Assembly: GCF_050433125.1 (NCBI RefSeq) | Contig: NZ_JBNPXV010000001.1 | Coordinates: 620,001-684,000 of the forward strand | DNA: 64,000 nucleotides | Direction: 5' to 3' | Origin: Roseimarinus sediminis | Lineage (GTDB): Bacteria > Bacteroidota > Bacteroidia > Bacteroidales > Prolixibacteraceae | Shown here: positions 53,901 through 61,494 of the stretch, piece after piece | Position numbering within the stretch: the first letter of the stretch is position 1 | How the letters are laid out: every line of letters begins with the position of its first letter | Made by a program: the position numbers and the translations under genes | Notes under the pieces: model-generated | What the model was told of the DNA's origin: nothing | The model's database searches: none | Seen by the model: only the letters and a program-made list of their open reading frames with translations

Positions 53901-55805
53901 AAGCTTGGTTTGAGTTCCAACCTGACCGTGGCCGGAGCTGCCACCTCCAAAACACTTCAATTTGAAGCCATCCGGAAATGGAGTTTTGATGACAAGGTAA
54001 TCGAAAACGGCAGCGCCGCCTACAATGGACTACTATTTAGCGGATCGGTAAAGAATGAAGTAGCCAAGGGGCACCTTGCTGCCGGTGGAGGATCGACCAT
54101 CCGGGTTCCGGTGAATGCAGGCGATAAGATGAGAGTAACTTTCTACTATTCGGCCGATTTCACCATCAACGAGACCGATCATTACAGCACTTCAAGCGGA
54201 AGCACCAGCACGCTCGAATATGCCGAATACACCTATGCCGGAGCCGACAAGGGCTACATCAGCATTGCTTTCGGAGCCGATGCAGGCACCTCGTACCTTA
54301 CCGAGATCATGGTGGACGAAGCCGTTGCCTATCAGGCCGAGCTGTATGTTGGAAACGACAAAGCTTATCAAAGCATCAATGCAGCCCTCGATGCCGTGCG
54401 GAAGATGGTGCGCACAAACAACGAAAGGGTCAGCATCCTTATCGATCCGGGCAATTACGAGGAAATGCTGGTCATTGATGTCCCCAATGTAAGTTTGAAG
54501 AATGCATCGGATTCACCAGGCATTGCCCTGAAAAACAAAGGAGTCGATATTGACGAACAGGCCGTTCGTATCACTTCGTACTATGGCCATGGTTATAGCT
54601 ATTACAGTATGGCTGACAATCAGAAATGGGATGCCGACGTACTCAGGGTGAACAAGGAGAATGGTTATCTTTCGTATGAAAACAAAGGATCAGGTACTAC
54701 CAACGGTTCGTTCTGGAATGCCACCGTTGTTGTCAGTGCCGAAGGTTTCGAGGCCGATCATATCATCTTTGAAAATTCATTCAATCAATACATTTCGAAA
54801 AAGGAAAGTGAAGATGTGGTGGTGATGTGGGAATCGGGTAACAAGGGCGAACGCCCGGTGGATGTTGGTAATACCAGCGTTCAGAACAAAAGCTTTGTAG
54901 AGCGTGCAGCCGCCATTGCCATTACCAACAATGTCGATAAAGTGGTACTCAATCAATGCCGTGTTGTTGGCCGTCAGGACAGTTTCTTTGGAGGCTATAA
55001 CAGCCGCGTGGTAGTGTATAAAGGCGCCATGATGGGTGGAACCGATTATTTGTTTGGCGGAATGAATGCCGTTTTCTACAAAAGTGACCTGGTGATGAAT
55101 ACCAGCGACGACAGCAACGACCGTAGTTACATTACCGCTGCACAGCAAGGCGAAGGTCGTGGCTATCTGATGTACGAATGCCGGGTAACATCGGCTGAAC
55201 CCGAAACGGAAACGGCTTCAGTTTATCGTTCAAAACCAGGTTACTTTGGCCGTCCGTGGCAGGCTAGCACCAGCGAAGTGGTTTTCTACAATACCCAAAT
55301 CGAAAGCTCGAACTATCCGGGTTACGAAGATCAGTCGCTGATCATGCCCATTGGCTGGCTCAGTTCACTGGGAGGTGAATCAACAAAGATGTACGAGTAT
55401 GGTACCACCGAAGTTTCAGGCGAAGACAACCAGACGGCGAGGGCTTCATGGGCAACGCTGCTTGAGGAAGCAAAACTGAACGATGGCACCGAAATCACCA
55501 CTTTCAACTTTACAAAAGGAAACGACAACTGGGACCCGCTACCCGCACTGATCGAGGCCGACAAAACAGGGACTCCCTTTGTTCCGTTTTCAAATACGAT
55601 TAAAGTGTATGCCTTTGGTGAAAAGGTGCATGTAAGCAATGTTAAATCGGAATGCAGCATCCATATCTACAACATGAGCGGCCGGCTGGTTTATTCAGGC
55701 AAAAGCAAAGAGGACACACAAATAAGCCTTGAACAAGGACTGTGGATTGTGAAGGTGCAGGACAACAAGGGCATAAAAGCCGTTAAGCTGAGTACCAGCC
55801 ATTGA
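50964..55805 (+). CDS. Large modular pectinesterase with sorting-type C-terminus
   Basis: A 1613-residue secreted protein with a signal peptide ending near residue 22 (SVSAQ). Residues 27-560 hold three related beta-rich modules of about 130 residues, each starting like YSYDFRDGTI or IIYSFDLRNGSI or YIYNFADGSV. Other beta-sandwich modules fill residues 570-1120. The pectin methylesterase domain covers about 1123-1515: DPGNYEEMLVIDVP, GRQDSFFGG and GGTDYLFGG (the two catalytic Asp) and GYFGRPWQAS (the substrate Arg). The last 60 residues (HIYNMSGRLVYSG, GLWIVKVQDNKGIKAVKL) resemble a type IX sorting domain. It would remove methyl esters from pectin outside the cell. The HTCS gene next to it is divergent. 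Confidence 0.92.
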   Translation: MKQISTILFMAIMLAFTSVSAQMAGTYSYDFRDGTIISKGQSDDGKLSLTGNYSHHGDKYGLNMKVDGTIDIVVDGSSTLQFLGSAYSSLNMVGTAATEGDLGTQNTKVANDLSDTYNFVYSGGEATLHFKTIAGSGNDLYLPLIDIIPAQDGSLATAAEKDIIYSFDLRNGSIIPNETSLNGNYTIEKGLFKIESGSSNAYGYNGDQHGSILKTGNQITLQLAGNSYIKIGGCQYSNGSISVSAENGAFDVNSQPSQTAECYHNDGSSIDFLYAGDAGSVVLTFEGTTYIPLIEIVPVPFEVTFEAWVQKTGTISINETVISYTAGEKSTDNPTVSVSEGTVISSTPESASLRIDLAGQALSAYSPTVSGDIAKAEISGDSIFLTFNDESTKPAHYLLLVADNSQTVKAEAGKTYIYNFADGSVLPQTSYKSLRYTTFVSSDGLLTLNSNTDNEAGQYGYHDASHGAVFFSGNSMDIVVAGNATISFITCTYGSAVDAIFEISDASGKVLGSAAAQNIGGNDGAASSFSYTGNAGVLTATLKSAEFPTAEIYIHGVTIENAAEIISSNGKADVWDFGAEQLDTSLYNNLLDEAAINAWYDEAVTKGSSGNNLPSFTAGVLSWVGGGNDRLRTSNTKLTRYDENLSGVEGYTGRIYVNSAANSGRFMSLTLSEDDELTVMALSQSAGGKLTFEYVPDPSSQTDVLDLPGELTELQYVAKQAGTYHIYDSQDKPSYYRIYRRDARYIALSGSIDVSNAAGIPDNYNVVFTNQAGKSWKATMSGNNYSLKLPLGFSYELSLENANGYIISNENTLSIDENTNKHDVVIQKVALYTVSGSIKGLDGHLGALTMEFVPDPAANKLFVPQPQIDAENASYTVQLEANCTYTVEAFGVNDFFLPVNTIEIEEADATIDLTFEAKPVYAVSIEANGLNEEQKAKLGLTFTHLNEEAYQYTFANITDIALRDGVYSIAYSGLDEYPVKLGLSSNLTVAGAATSKTLQFEAIRKWSFDDKVIENGSAAYNGLLFSGSVKNEVAKGHLAAGGGSTIRVPVNAGDKMRVTFYYSADFTINETDHYSTSSGSTSTLEYAEYTYAGADKGYISIAFGADAGTSYLTEIMVDEAVAYQAELYVGNDKAYQSINAALDAVRKMVRTNNERVSILIDPGNYEEMLVIDVPNVSLKNASDSPGIALKNKGVDIDEQAVRITSYYGHGYSYYSMADNQKWDADVLRVNKENGYLSYENKGSGTTNGSFWNATVVVSAEGFEADHIIFENSFNQYISKKESEDVVVMWESGNKGERPVDVGNTSVQNKSFVERAAAIAITNNVDKVVLNQCRVVGRQDSFFGGYNSRVVVYKGAMMGGTDYLFGGMNAVFYKSDLVMNTSDDSNDRSYITAAQQGEGRGYLMYECRVTSAEPETETASVYRSKPGYFGRPWQASTSEVVFYNTQIESSNYPGYEDQSLIMPIGWLSSLGGESTKMYEYGTTEVSGEDNQTARASWATLLEEAKLNDGTEITTFNFTKGNDNWDPLPALIEADKTGTPFVPFSNTIKVYAFGEKVHVSNVKSECSIHIYNMSGRLVYSGKSKEDTQISLEQGLWIVKVQDNKGIKAVKLSTSH

Positions 55806-55949
55806 GTTTAACTGCTTCATTAGGTGAAGAAAATACTTCATAAGTTGAAGGCCGATTGAATAGTTAGTTCATAGAAGGATAAGGGTACCGGCTTATGGTA
55901 CCCTTATTTACTTTATCTCTGCTTAATATTGACTATTAATTTTTTATAA

Positions 55950-55981
55950 ATTGTGCATTTTGAAAAATTAATTTATCTTTG
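55950..55981 (+). promoter_or_regulatory. Promoter of tRNA-Leu
   Basis: The -7 box TATCTTTG lies at 55974-55981 and a TTG at 55951-55953 is 20 bases upstream as -33 element. The start of transcription would fall just before the tRNA at 55993. Confidence 0.65.
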
Positions 55982-55992
55982 CGCCGCTAAAA

Positions 55993-56073
55993 GCGGGCGT
56001 GGCGGAATTGGTAGACGCGCTAGACTTAGGATCTAGTGTCTTTGACGTGGGGGTTCGAGTCCCTTCGCCCGCA
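55993..56073 (+). tRNA. tRNA-Leu (anticodon UAG)
   Basis: The acceptor arms GCGGGCG and CGCCCGC pair fully and base A follows as discriminator; CCA is not encoded. The anticodon stem-loop is CTAGA-CTTAGGA-TCTAG with anticodon TAG at its centre. The long variable arm (about 13 bases after the anticodon stem) and the GGTTCGAGTCC T-arm identify a class II leucine tRNA. Confidence 0.97.
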
Positions 56074-56087
56074 CACCAACAAAACCT

Positions 56088-56122
56088 AACCGTTTGGAAC
56101 CATGTTTAGGATCCGGACGGTT
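56088..56122 (+). terminator. Hairpin after tRNA-Leu
   Basis: AACCGT and ACGGTT pair, with GGA/TCC inside, followed by TTTGAATTT. A moderate terminator that would separate the tRNA from tig. Confidence 0.6.
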
Positions 56123-56189
56123 TTGAATTTATTAGAGAAAAAGGAAGCCAATTTAGCTTCAACAACAAAAATTTTAACTTGCTAGTTAT

Positions 56190-57542
56190 ATGAATATTAC
56201 CAGGGAAAACATCGATGAGCTGAACGGAATCATTCGCGTTTCCATCGAAAAAGCTGATTACGAATCCAAGGTAGACGAAGTCCTGAACGACTATCGTAAA
56301 AAGGCCAACATGCCAGGTTTCCGTCCCGGAAAAATACCGCTGGGCCTTGTAAAAAAGATGTACGGCAAAGCCGCCTTGGTTGAAGAGGTAAACAAACTTC
56401 TTAGCAGCGAACTTTCGAAATACCTTGTCGAAGAAAAACTGAACATCCTTGGAGAACCACTTCCCAACGAAGAACTACAAAAGGACATCGACTGGGAAAA
56501 GGATGCCGATTTCGAATTTGTATTCGACATTGGTTTTGCCCCCGAGGCCAAAGTAAGCCTCGACAAACGAAGCAAATATACCCAGTATAAAATTGCCGTT
56601 TCCGACGAAATGATCAACGAACAGGTGGAGGCTTACACCAATCGTTTTGGTGAAAGCAAGGCAGCCGATACAGTGAGCGATAAGGGAACCGTAAGAGGCG
56701 ACATTGTTCAGCTCGACGAAAACGGAAACGAAAAGGAAGACGGTCACAAAGTGGACATGGCACTCATTTCGATTGAAGTGATCAAAGACGAAGAGATCAA
56801 AAAGAACTTTGTTGGTAAAAAAGCCGACGACGAAGTGGTTTTCGACATCCGCAAGGCCTATCCCAACGACACAGAGCTTTCTTATCTTCTGAACATCGAG
56901 AAGGAGAATGCAGCCGAAATCAGCGGAGATTACAAAATCACCATTAAGGAGATCAATCAATTCGAGCCCGCTGAGATCAACGAAGAACTTTTCAAAAAGA
57001 TTTATGGTGACGATACCGAAATCAAGGATGAAAAAGCCCTGCGTGAGAAGGTTCGGGGAGAGATCACCGATGCTTACGTACCCTCGTCGGACTATAAATT
57101 TGCACTCGATGCCCGCGACACCCTTGTAGCCAAGGCAAAAATGGATTTTCCCGAAGCATTCCTTAAGCGCTGGCTCAAGGCTACCAACAAGGAGCTGAGC
57201 GAAGAGCAAATCGAGAAAGACTTCGAGCACTTCCTGGCCGACCTCAAGTGGCAGATTATCAAAGACGACCTCATTAAAGAGAACGATCTGAAGGTTGATG
57301 AAGCCGAGGTCAACGAGCTGGCCATTGAAGTAGCTGCTGCCCAATTCCGTCAATACGGCATGTTCGATGTTCCTGAAGAACACCTGCAGGGTTTTGCCCA
57401 GCAAATGTTAAGCAAGGAAGAAGACCGTAACCGTTTGTTCAGCAAAAAAATGGAAGACAAGATCATGGAAGTGATCAAGTCGAAAGTGAATGTTGAAGAA
57501 AAAGAAGTAGCGAAAGAAGAATTCGACCAACTTTTTGAATAG
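56190..57542 (+). CDS. tig: Trigger factor
   Basis: A 450-residue ribosome-associated chaperone. The ribosome-binding loop is MPGFRPGKIPLGLVKK near residues 40-55. A reduced FKBP-like middle region at about 150-260 lacks many peptidyl-prolyl isomerase residues, as is usual in Bacteroidota. A long helical C-terminal arm domain follows (residues 270-440). The gene ends at a strong terminator. Confidence 0.96.
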   Translation: MNITRENIDELNGIIRVSIEKADYESKVDEVLNDYRKKANMPGFRPGKIPLGLVKKMYGKAALVEEVNKLLSSELSKYLVEEKLNILGEPLPNEELQKDIDWEKDADFEFVFDIGFAPEAKVSLDKRSKYTQYKIAVSDEMINEQVEAYTNRFGESKAADTVSDKGTVRGDIVQLDENGNEKEDGHKVDMALISIEVIKDEEIKKNFVGKKADDEVVFDIRKAYPNDTELSYLLNIEKENAAEISGDYKITIKEINQFEPAEINEELFKKIYGDDTEIKDEKALREKVRGEITDAYVPSSDYKFALDARDTLVAKAKMDFPEAFLKRWLKATNKELSEEQIEKDFEHFLADLKWQIIKDDLIKENDLKVDEAEVNELAIEVAAAQFRQYGMFDVPEEHLQGFAQQMLSKEEDRNRLFSKKMEDKIMEVIKSKVNVEEKEVAKEEFDQLFE

Positions 57543-57572
57543 ACAAAAAGCAAAATACAATTTATATGAAAG

Positions 57573-57600
57573 AGACTGCCCTGTACGGGTGGTCTTTTTT
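57573..57600 (+). terminator. Terminator after tig
   Basis: AGACTGCCC and GGGTGGTCT form a stem of about eight pairs, followed by six T. It lies at the start of an open frame that runs through the repeat tract, which argues against that frame being a normal gene. Confidence 0.9.
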
Positions 57601-57613
57601 GTTTCTTAGCTTA

Positions 57614-57982
57614 AATGGGGTGCTATGGCTGTCAGATCATGTCCCTCCGCTGTCAGCTTCGTTACCGGCTATGCCGGATGATGTCCCTCCGCTGTCAGCT
57701 TCATTGACCGCTGTGCCGGATGACGTCCCTTCTCTGCCGGGTTTGTTTCTAAGCCTGCCGGATAAAGTCCCCTTTCTGCCGGATGAAGTCCCCACGCTGT
57801 CAGCTTCGTTCCCCGCTTTTCAGCATGAAGTCCCCACTTTGTCAAATTCATTACTAATTCTGCCGGAGCGGATCCCCACTTTGTCGGCTTTGCTTCTATT
57901 GCTGTCGGATGAAGACCCCACGCTGATGTATTGCTTTCGGGCTTTGGCGGATATTGCAATTTTTTTGTCGGATGAGAATGTG
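57614..57982. repeat. Degenerate 21/42-bp tandem repeat tract after tig
   Basis: About 16 units of 21 bp, mostly arranged as pairs of 42 bp. The clearest unit is GATGAAGTCCCCACGCTGTC, beginning at 57635 and recurring with changes to 57982. Because the period is a multiple of three, frames stay open on both strands. The plus-strand frame (57566-57985) would encode heptads of the form D-x-V-P-x-L-S. Two units are single 21-mers, so the array has lost or gained half-periods. No protein family or mobile element is recognised, and translation is doubtful because the frame starts over a terminator. Confidence 0.85.
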
Positions 57983-58025
57983 TAGTTTCGGTTTACGGAA
58001 TGGGTCTTAGGTAAACGCGGGATAA

Positions 58026-58100
58026 CCGCAGAGGACACAGAGGAAACCACAAAGGACTCGAAGGAAAGCACGAAGGACACGAAGAAAAATACGAAGGATG
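58026..58100. repeat. Second 21-bp-period purine-rich repeat
   Basis: Three full units start at 58026, 58047 and 58068, with a partial fourth. The core is CACGAAGGACACGAAGGAAA with changes. It differs from the tract after tig. Short repeats of this CGAAGGACACGAAG type are known as intergenic repeats in diverse bacteria. The remaining gap from 57986 to 58409 holds no gene. Confidence 0.8.
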
Positions 58101-58310
58101 TGGGCGTATGACTGAGAGTGGTGATTCATCGCTGGTAAATAACGAAGCATCGTAGCCAGGCGGAATTGGAACTACTTTCGCGCTCTTTTGCGTGGCGGGG
58201 GCAAACTTAGGCTGGCAATTACAGCAAAAGCCTTATTTTATGAATTAACCTTAGTAGTCCATAACAATACCAGAAGATTTAAGCTTATTAAGCAGTCAAT
58301 ATTTTTCTAT

Positions 58311-58338
58311 ATCCCGCTGGTGCGGAACACAGCGGGAT
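58311..58338. repeat. Hairpin or REP-like palindrome
   Basis: A perfect 9-bp stem ATCCCGCTG/CAGCGGGAT with a 10-base loop and TTT on the plus strand. It lies downstream of the minus-strand gene 58410-59138, but the T-run is on the wrong strand for it, so a REP-like element is more likely than a terminator. Confidence 0.5.
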
Positions 58339-58409
58339 TTTATCGCCATCGGCTCAAAGCGCAGCAGCCACTGCGAATTTGGGGCATATCCTGATAATCG
58401 GGTGTCGTT

Positions 58410-59138
58410 CTATTCGGGGCTTGTTTCGGTTCCACTTGTCTTCGTGCTTGTTCCAAGATTGGAAAGTACTTTTGCAAAGGTAAACTGTTCTTTTTTTAAT
58501 GGTTCGTACTGGTAGTAGCTGGATGCTTTCTTGCAAATTCCAATGATCTCGTCGTAAATGAGTTCAAACGCATCGGCCAGCTCTTTTGTGATTTCTTTGC
58601 TTGCTCCCTTTAATGCTTCCTGGCTTACATTGGCTTGTTTAAAGCTGTCGGCATATCCAATGATCTTATCGAGCAGGCTTGGGTTGATGCCTTTTGCCGT
58701 GATTTCCTGACGCAAGGTTTCGGTCATGTTGGTTTTGAACTGATAAAGCAGTTGGATGAGCGCTTCCTGATTGTCTTTTTGTACATCACGCAGGTGTTTT
58801 GTAAAACCGAGCGTTTTTAGAATTTCGTCTCTTTGGGCTGTCTCTTTCTTAAAATCATCATCTATTTGTGTTTTAAAAAAGGAGACATCCCGTTTGGCCG
58901 GTACCTGAATGGCAATCAGGGAGGATGTTGCATCCCGCAGGCTTTTTTTGGCATCAATACCCAGATAGCTTTCAATTGCATCATCGATTTTGTTTCCTAA
59001 ATCGTTTGCATACTGTTCTGTCCAATCGGTGCGGGTGGTTGAAAGTTCTGAAATGTTCGTTTTGAAACTTTCGGCGATGGTTTTAGATGCCATTAGCATC
59101 TCAACATCTTTACAATTGTAACTACGATTTTTAGTCAT
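58410..59138 (-). CDS. Protein of unknown function (Bacteroidota-type, DUF6261-like)
   Basis: A 242-residue, soluble, largely helical protein without signal peptide. I recall similar proteins with starts like KNRSYNCKDVEMLMASKTIA in Bacteroidota genomes, often in accessory regions, and DUF6261-type is a tentative family name. Visible pieces are a PAKRDVSFFKTQIDDDFKKE segment and a long helical tail. It lies between repeat tracts and RHS cassettes. The function is unknown. Confidence 0.75.
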   Translation of the reverse strand: MTKNRSYNCKDVEMLMASKTIAESFKTNISELSTTRTDWTEQYANDLGNKIDDAIESYLGIDAKKSLRDATSSLIAIQVPAKRDVSFFKTQIDDDFKKETAQRDEILKTLGFTKHLRDVQKDNQEALIQLLYQFKTNMTETLRQEITAKGINPSLLDKIIGYADSFKQANVSQEALKGASKEITKELADAFELIYDEIIGICKKASSYYQYEPLKKEQFTFAKVLSNLGTSTKTSGTETSPE

Positions 59139-59381
59139 GGTGAATTAGTTTTTGATTTATTAATGAAAGATTAAATGTTTGAAAACAGGAAGTAATTTAC
59201 GAAATGTATTTTAATAATGCATACAAAATTCTGTTAAAAAAATCATCAAAAAACTTCATAAGTGTATTGATGTCAGGGTGCTGTAATTTACAGTTTATAC
59301 CATGAAATCAAAAGCAAGCTGACTATAATTATGTATAATATACTGTTTCGCCTGTAATAAAAGGCAAAGGACGGCTTTGAT

Positions 59382-60572
59382 TTGCCTGAAGAAATAAGCT
59401 ATTGGACAGGAGATAAAAAAATAAGCTATATTTATACTTTTAATGGAACAAAAATGACAGCAAAAGTAGAAGATAATGGGACCATTACCGAAACTGCTTA
59501 TTGTGGTCCGTTTGTGTATGATGCTTCAGGCAGCACACTCAGTTTAAAATACATTGTTACTCCCGAAGGCCGTGTTGTTAAAAACGGTAGCACATGGGAT
59601 TTTGAGTACAAGCTTACCGACCACCTTGGCAATACCCGGGCAGTAATCCATAAAGGCAGCAACGGTTTGGCCGAGGTGATACAGGAATGGCATTATTATC
59701 CGTTTGGTATGGAGATGAGCGGCCTCACTGCTGGCACAAGTTCTAACAAATATTTATATAACGGCAAGGAGTTGCAAACCGATTTTGACCTTGATTGGTA
59801 CGATTACGGTGCACGTTTTTACGACCCCGCTTTAGCCCGCTGGCACAGCATAGACCCGCTGGCAGAAGATTATTATTCACTTTCTACTTATAATTATGTT
59901 GCAAACAATCCTTTGAAATTTATTGACCCCAATGGTATGTCCATAGATAATTATGGGGTTCATCAAAATGGAAATGTTACTTTGTTAGAGGCGACAGAAG
60001 ATAATTATGATGTATTGTATGCTGTTGATGAAAATGGACAAAAGCAAGATACGAACGGAGATAGTCAGGTGAGCGAATCTGATGGTCAAAAAGTCAATGA
60101 TCAATCAATTTTACCACAATTAGCAGAAAACAGAGGTGGTAATAATGGACAATATGCAATAGGCAGCTCATTAGAAGACATTGGAAATATATTTCTTTTT
60201 GCTTCAAAGAACACCAATGTGGAATTTGGTTTTTCTTCATTCAAGCAAAATAAAAGTGATATTTACATTGTAAATACTAATCACACCATTGATCATGTAA
60301 GTAAACCTTTTAAACTTGGATATAGCGAGTTTGATTTAAGGTACCATTTGCATTCTCATCCAGGAATGGAAGCTTATGGTGAATGGTATGATGGTACGAA
60401 AGGTGGATCCTCAGGAGATATGTCAAAGCTTGGAGTATATTATAATAATTGGATTGCTAAAGGTAATAATCCCAGTGCATTTCCAAAACATGGGGTATTC
60501 CATAAATCAACCAGTACTATTTATTATTATACGCCCTGGAAAGAGAGTATAAAAGGACATACTTTTAAATAA
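59382..60572 (+). CDS. RHS C-terminal fragment with JAMM-type metalloprotease toxin domain
   Basis: A 396-residue protein that begins inside an RHS core: LTDHLGNTRAVI, YYPFGMEMSG, YNGKELQTDFDLDWYDYGAR and FYDPALARWHSIDPLAEDYY are the usual end of the barrel. The frame is open only from 59361, just after a TAA; no ATG stands before the core, so a TTG at 59382 or no start at all is possible. The variable tip (residues 190-396) contains HLHSHPG and, after 17 residues, SSGDMS. This is the H-x-H-P...S-x2-D pattern of JAMM/JAB metalloproteases and fits the JAB-like toxin of polymorphic toxin systems. The upstream RHS barrel is missing, so it is a displaced tip cassette. Delivery and target are unknown. 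Confidence 0.8.
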   Translation: MPEEISYWTGDKKISYIYTFNGTKMTAKVEDNGTITETAYCGPFVYDASGSTLSLKYIVTPEGRVVKNGSTWDFEYKLTDHLGNTRAVIHKGSNGLAEVIQEWHYYPFGMEMSGLTAGTSSNKYLYNGKELQTDFDLDWYDYGARFYDPALARWHSIDPLAEDYYSLSTYNYVANNPLKFIDPNGMSIDNYGVHQNGNVTLLEATEDNYDVLYAVDENGQKQDTNGDSQVSESDGQKVNDQSILPQLAENRGGNNGQYAIGSSLEDIGNIFLFASKNTNVEFGFSSFKQNKSDIYIVNTNHTIDHVSKPFKLGYSEFDLRYHLHSHPGMEAYGEWYDGTKGGSSGDMSKLGVYYNNWIAKGNNPSAFPKHGVFHKSTSTIYYYTPWKESIKGHTFK

Positions 60573-60581
60573 TTTTGAATT

Positions 60582-61070
60582 ATGAGAATGTCACTTATAT
60601 TCATAGCAGTATTGCTTGCGAGCTGCATGTCAACAAATAAAGTTACAACAACAGCAAGCCCCAAAGATTATTATCCAATTAACAATAATCTTCAGACTGA
60701 AATCTCTTCATTTAGTGATTTTATTGATCGCTTAACTGCAGAAAATTTTTTTTTAGATTCAAACATTATATCTGTTGAATTTAAAAAAGATAAAGGAGAA
60801 TGTTTTGTTGTGATTGGAACTACGGATATATACAATTCTGAGTTAATGGAAGGTTATATTTTATTCGGAAATAAAATGGTAGTATTTTATGAATCCGATA
60901 ATGCTTGTGCATCTGACTTAGTAAATTTTAATAAACTTAAACATAGGCTTTTGGATGGATATAATGATCAAAATTCAAAAGAAGCTCAAAATATCTTTGA
61001 TCCATTTGGCAGAAAATTTAAAATCAAGAAGGACAACTCCTTAGAATTAGTATATGAAGGTTTCTATTAA
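60582..61070 (+). CDS. Candidate immunity lipoprotein for the JAMM-tipped RHS toxin
   Basis: A 162-residue protein that starts 9 bp after the toxin gene. The N-terminus has a lipobox (IAVLLASC), so the mature protein is membrane-anchored outside the cytoplasm. It resembles no family that I recognise. Position directly behind an RHS tip is where immunity genes lie. The lipoprotein signal implies that the toxin acts in the periplasm or that the antidote is needed there. A terminator follows. Confidence 0.65.
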   Translation: MRMSLIFIAVLLASCMSTNKVTTTASPKDYYPINNNLQTEISSFSDFIDRLTAENFFLDSNIISVEFKKDKGECFVVIGTTDIYNSELMEGYILFGNKMVVFYESDNACASDLVNFNKLKHRLLDGYNDQNSKEAQNIFDPFGRKFKIKKDNSLELVYEGFY

Positions 61071-61083
61071 TCTATTACAAAGA

Positions 61084-61111
61084 AAAAGCCCGGCAAGATG
61101 CCAGGGCTTTT
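61084..61111 (+). terminator. Terminator of RHS cassette 1
   Basis: AAAAGCCC and GGGCTTTT form the outer stem, with GC/GC inside, followed by ATTTT. The left arm is the same as that of the cassette 2 terminator. Confidence 0.85.
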
Positions 61112-61132
61112 ATTTTAACCTCATACTAATCG

Positions 61133-61173
61133 GAATGTTGGCAGCGGCTGCTGCGGTTTTACCTAAGGGTGAT
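61133..61173 (+). repeat. Cassette tail repeat, copy 1
   Basis: A 41-bp segment that ends in TTTACCTAAGGGTGAT and is about 86% identical to 63014-63055. Both lie at a similar distance behind a toxin-immunity pair. Degenerate REP-like sequence follows at about 61187-61225 (CGATTGTAAACC and TTTGTAAATCC). The region to 61350 holds no gene. Confidence 0.8.
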
Positions 61174-61476
61174 TCCGCTACCCGGAACTTCACATTCGTT
61201 TGTTTTCGATTGTAAACCGCGTCTTTGAATTTGTAAATCCATGTCCGCACCGCTGGTAAAGTTATAGCTGCCGCTGTTTTTCGGCTGCAATTATCCGATA
61301 GACAAAGCGGTCAAACCCAAATTAATGTATACTTTTGGCTGAACGTTCTTTGAGTACAGGCAGTTGTTGAACCGGGAAGCAGTGCCGGATATGCCAATGT
61401 ATTGCAGAAACCAACTATTTTCAGCATGAAATCCAGGGTGTAACCCAATGGCAATATCAGTATTTTCTAAAAGACC

Positions 61477-61494
61477 TTCCGATAACTATCGGAA
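61477..61494. repeat. 18-bp perfect palindrome inside the RHS core of cassette 2
   Basis: TTCCGATAACTATCGGAA is self-complementary apart from the central AC. It interrupts the RHS motif that normally reads FLKDHLGNTR. The frame continues through it and the ATG of the downstream protein touches its right end. Confidence 0.85.

Noticed and set aside
56475..57404. A 309-codon open frame on the minus strand, antisense to tig
   Set aside because: The trigger factor frame is clearly coding. The antisense frame is Phe-, Leu- and Val-rich, as expected when acidic Glu, Lys and Asp codons are read backwards.
57566..57985. A 139-codon gene after tig
   Set aside because: The first codons lie over the tig terminator, no promoter or ribosome site is seen, and the frame is open because the repeat period is a multiple of three. 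Kept as a repeat only.
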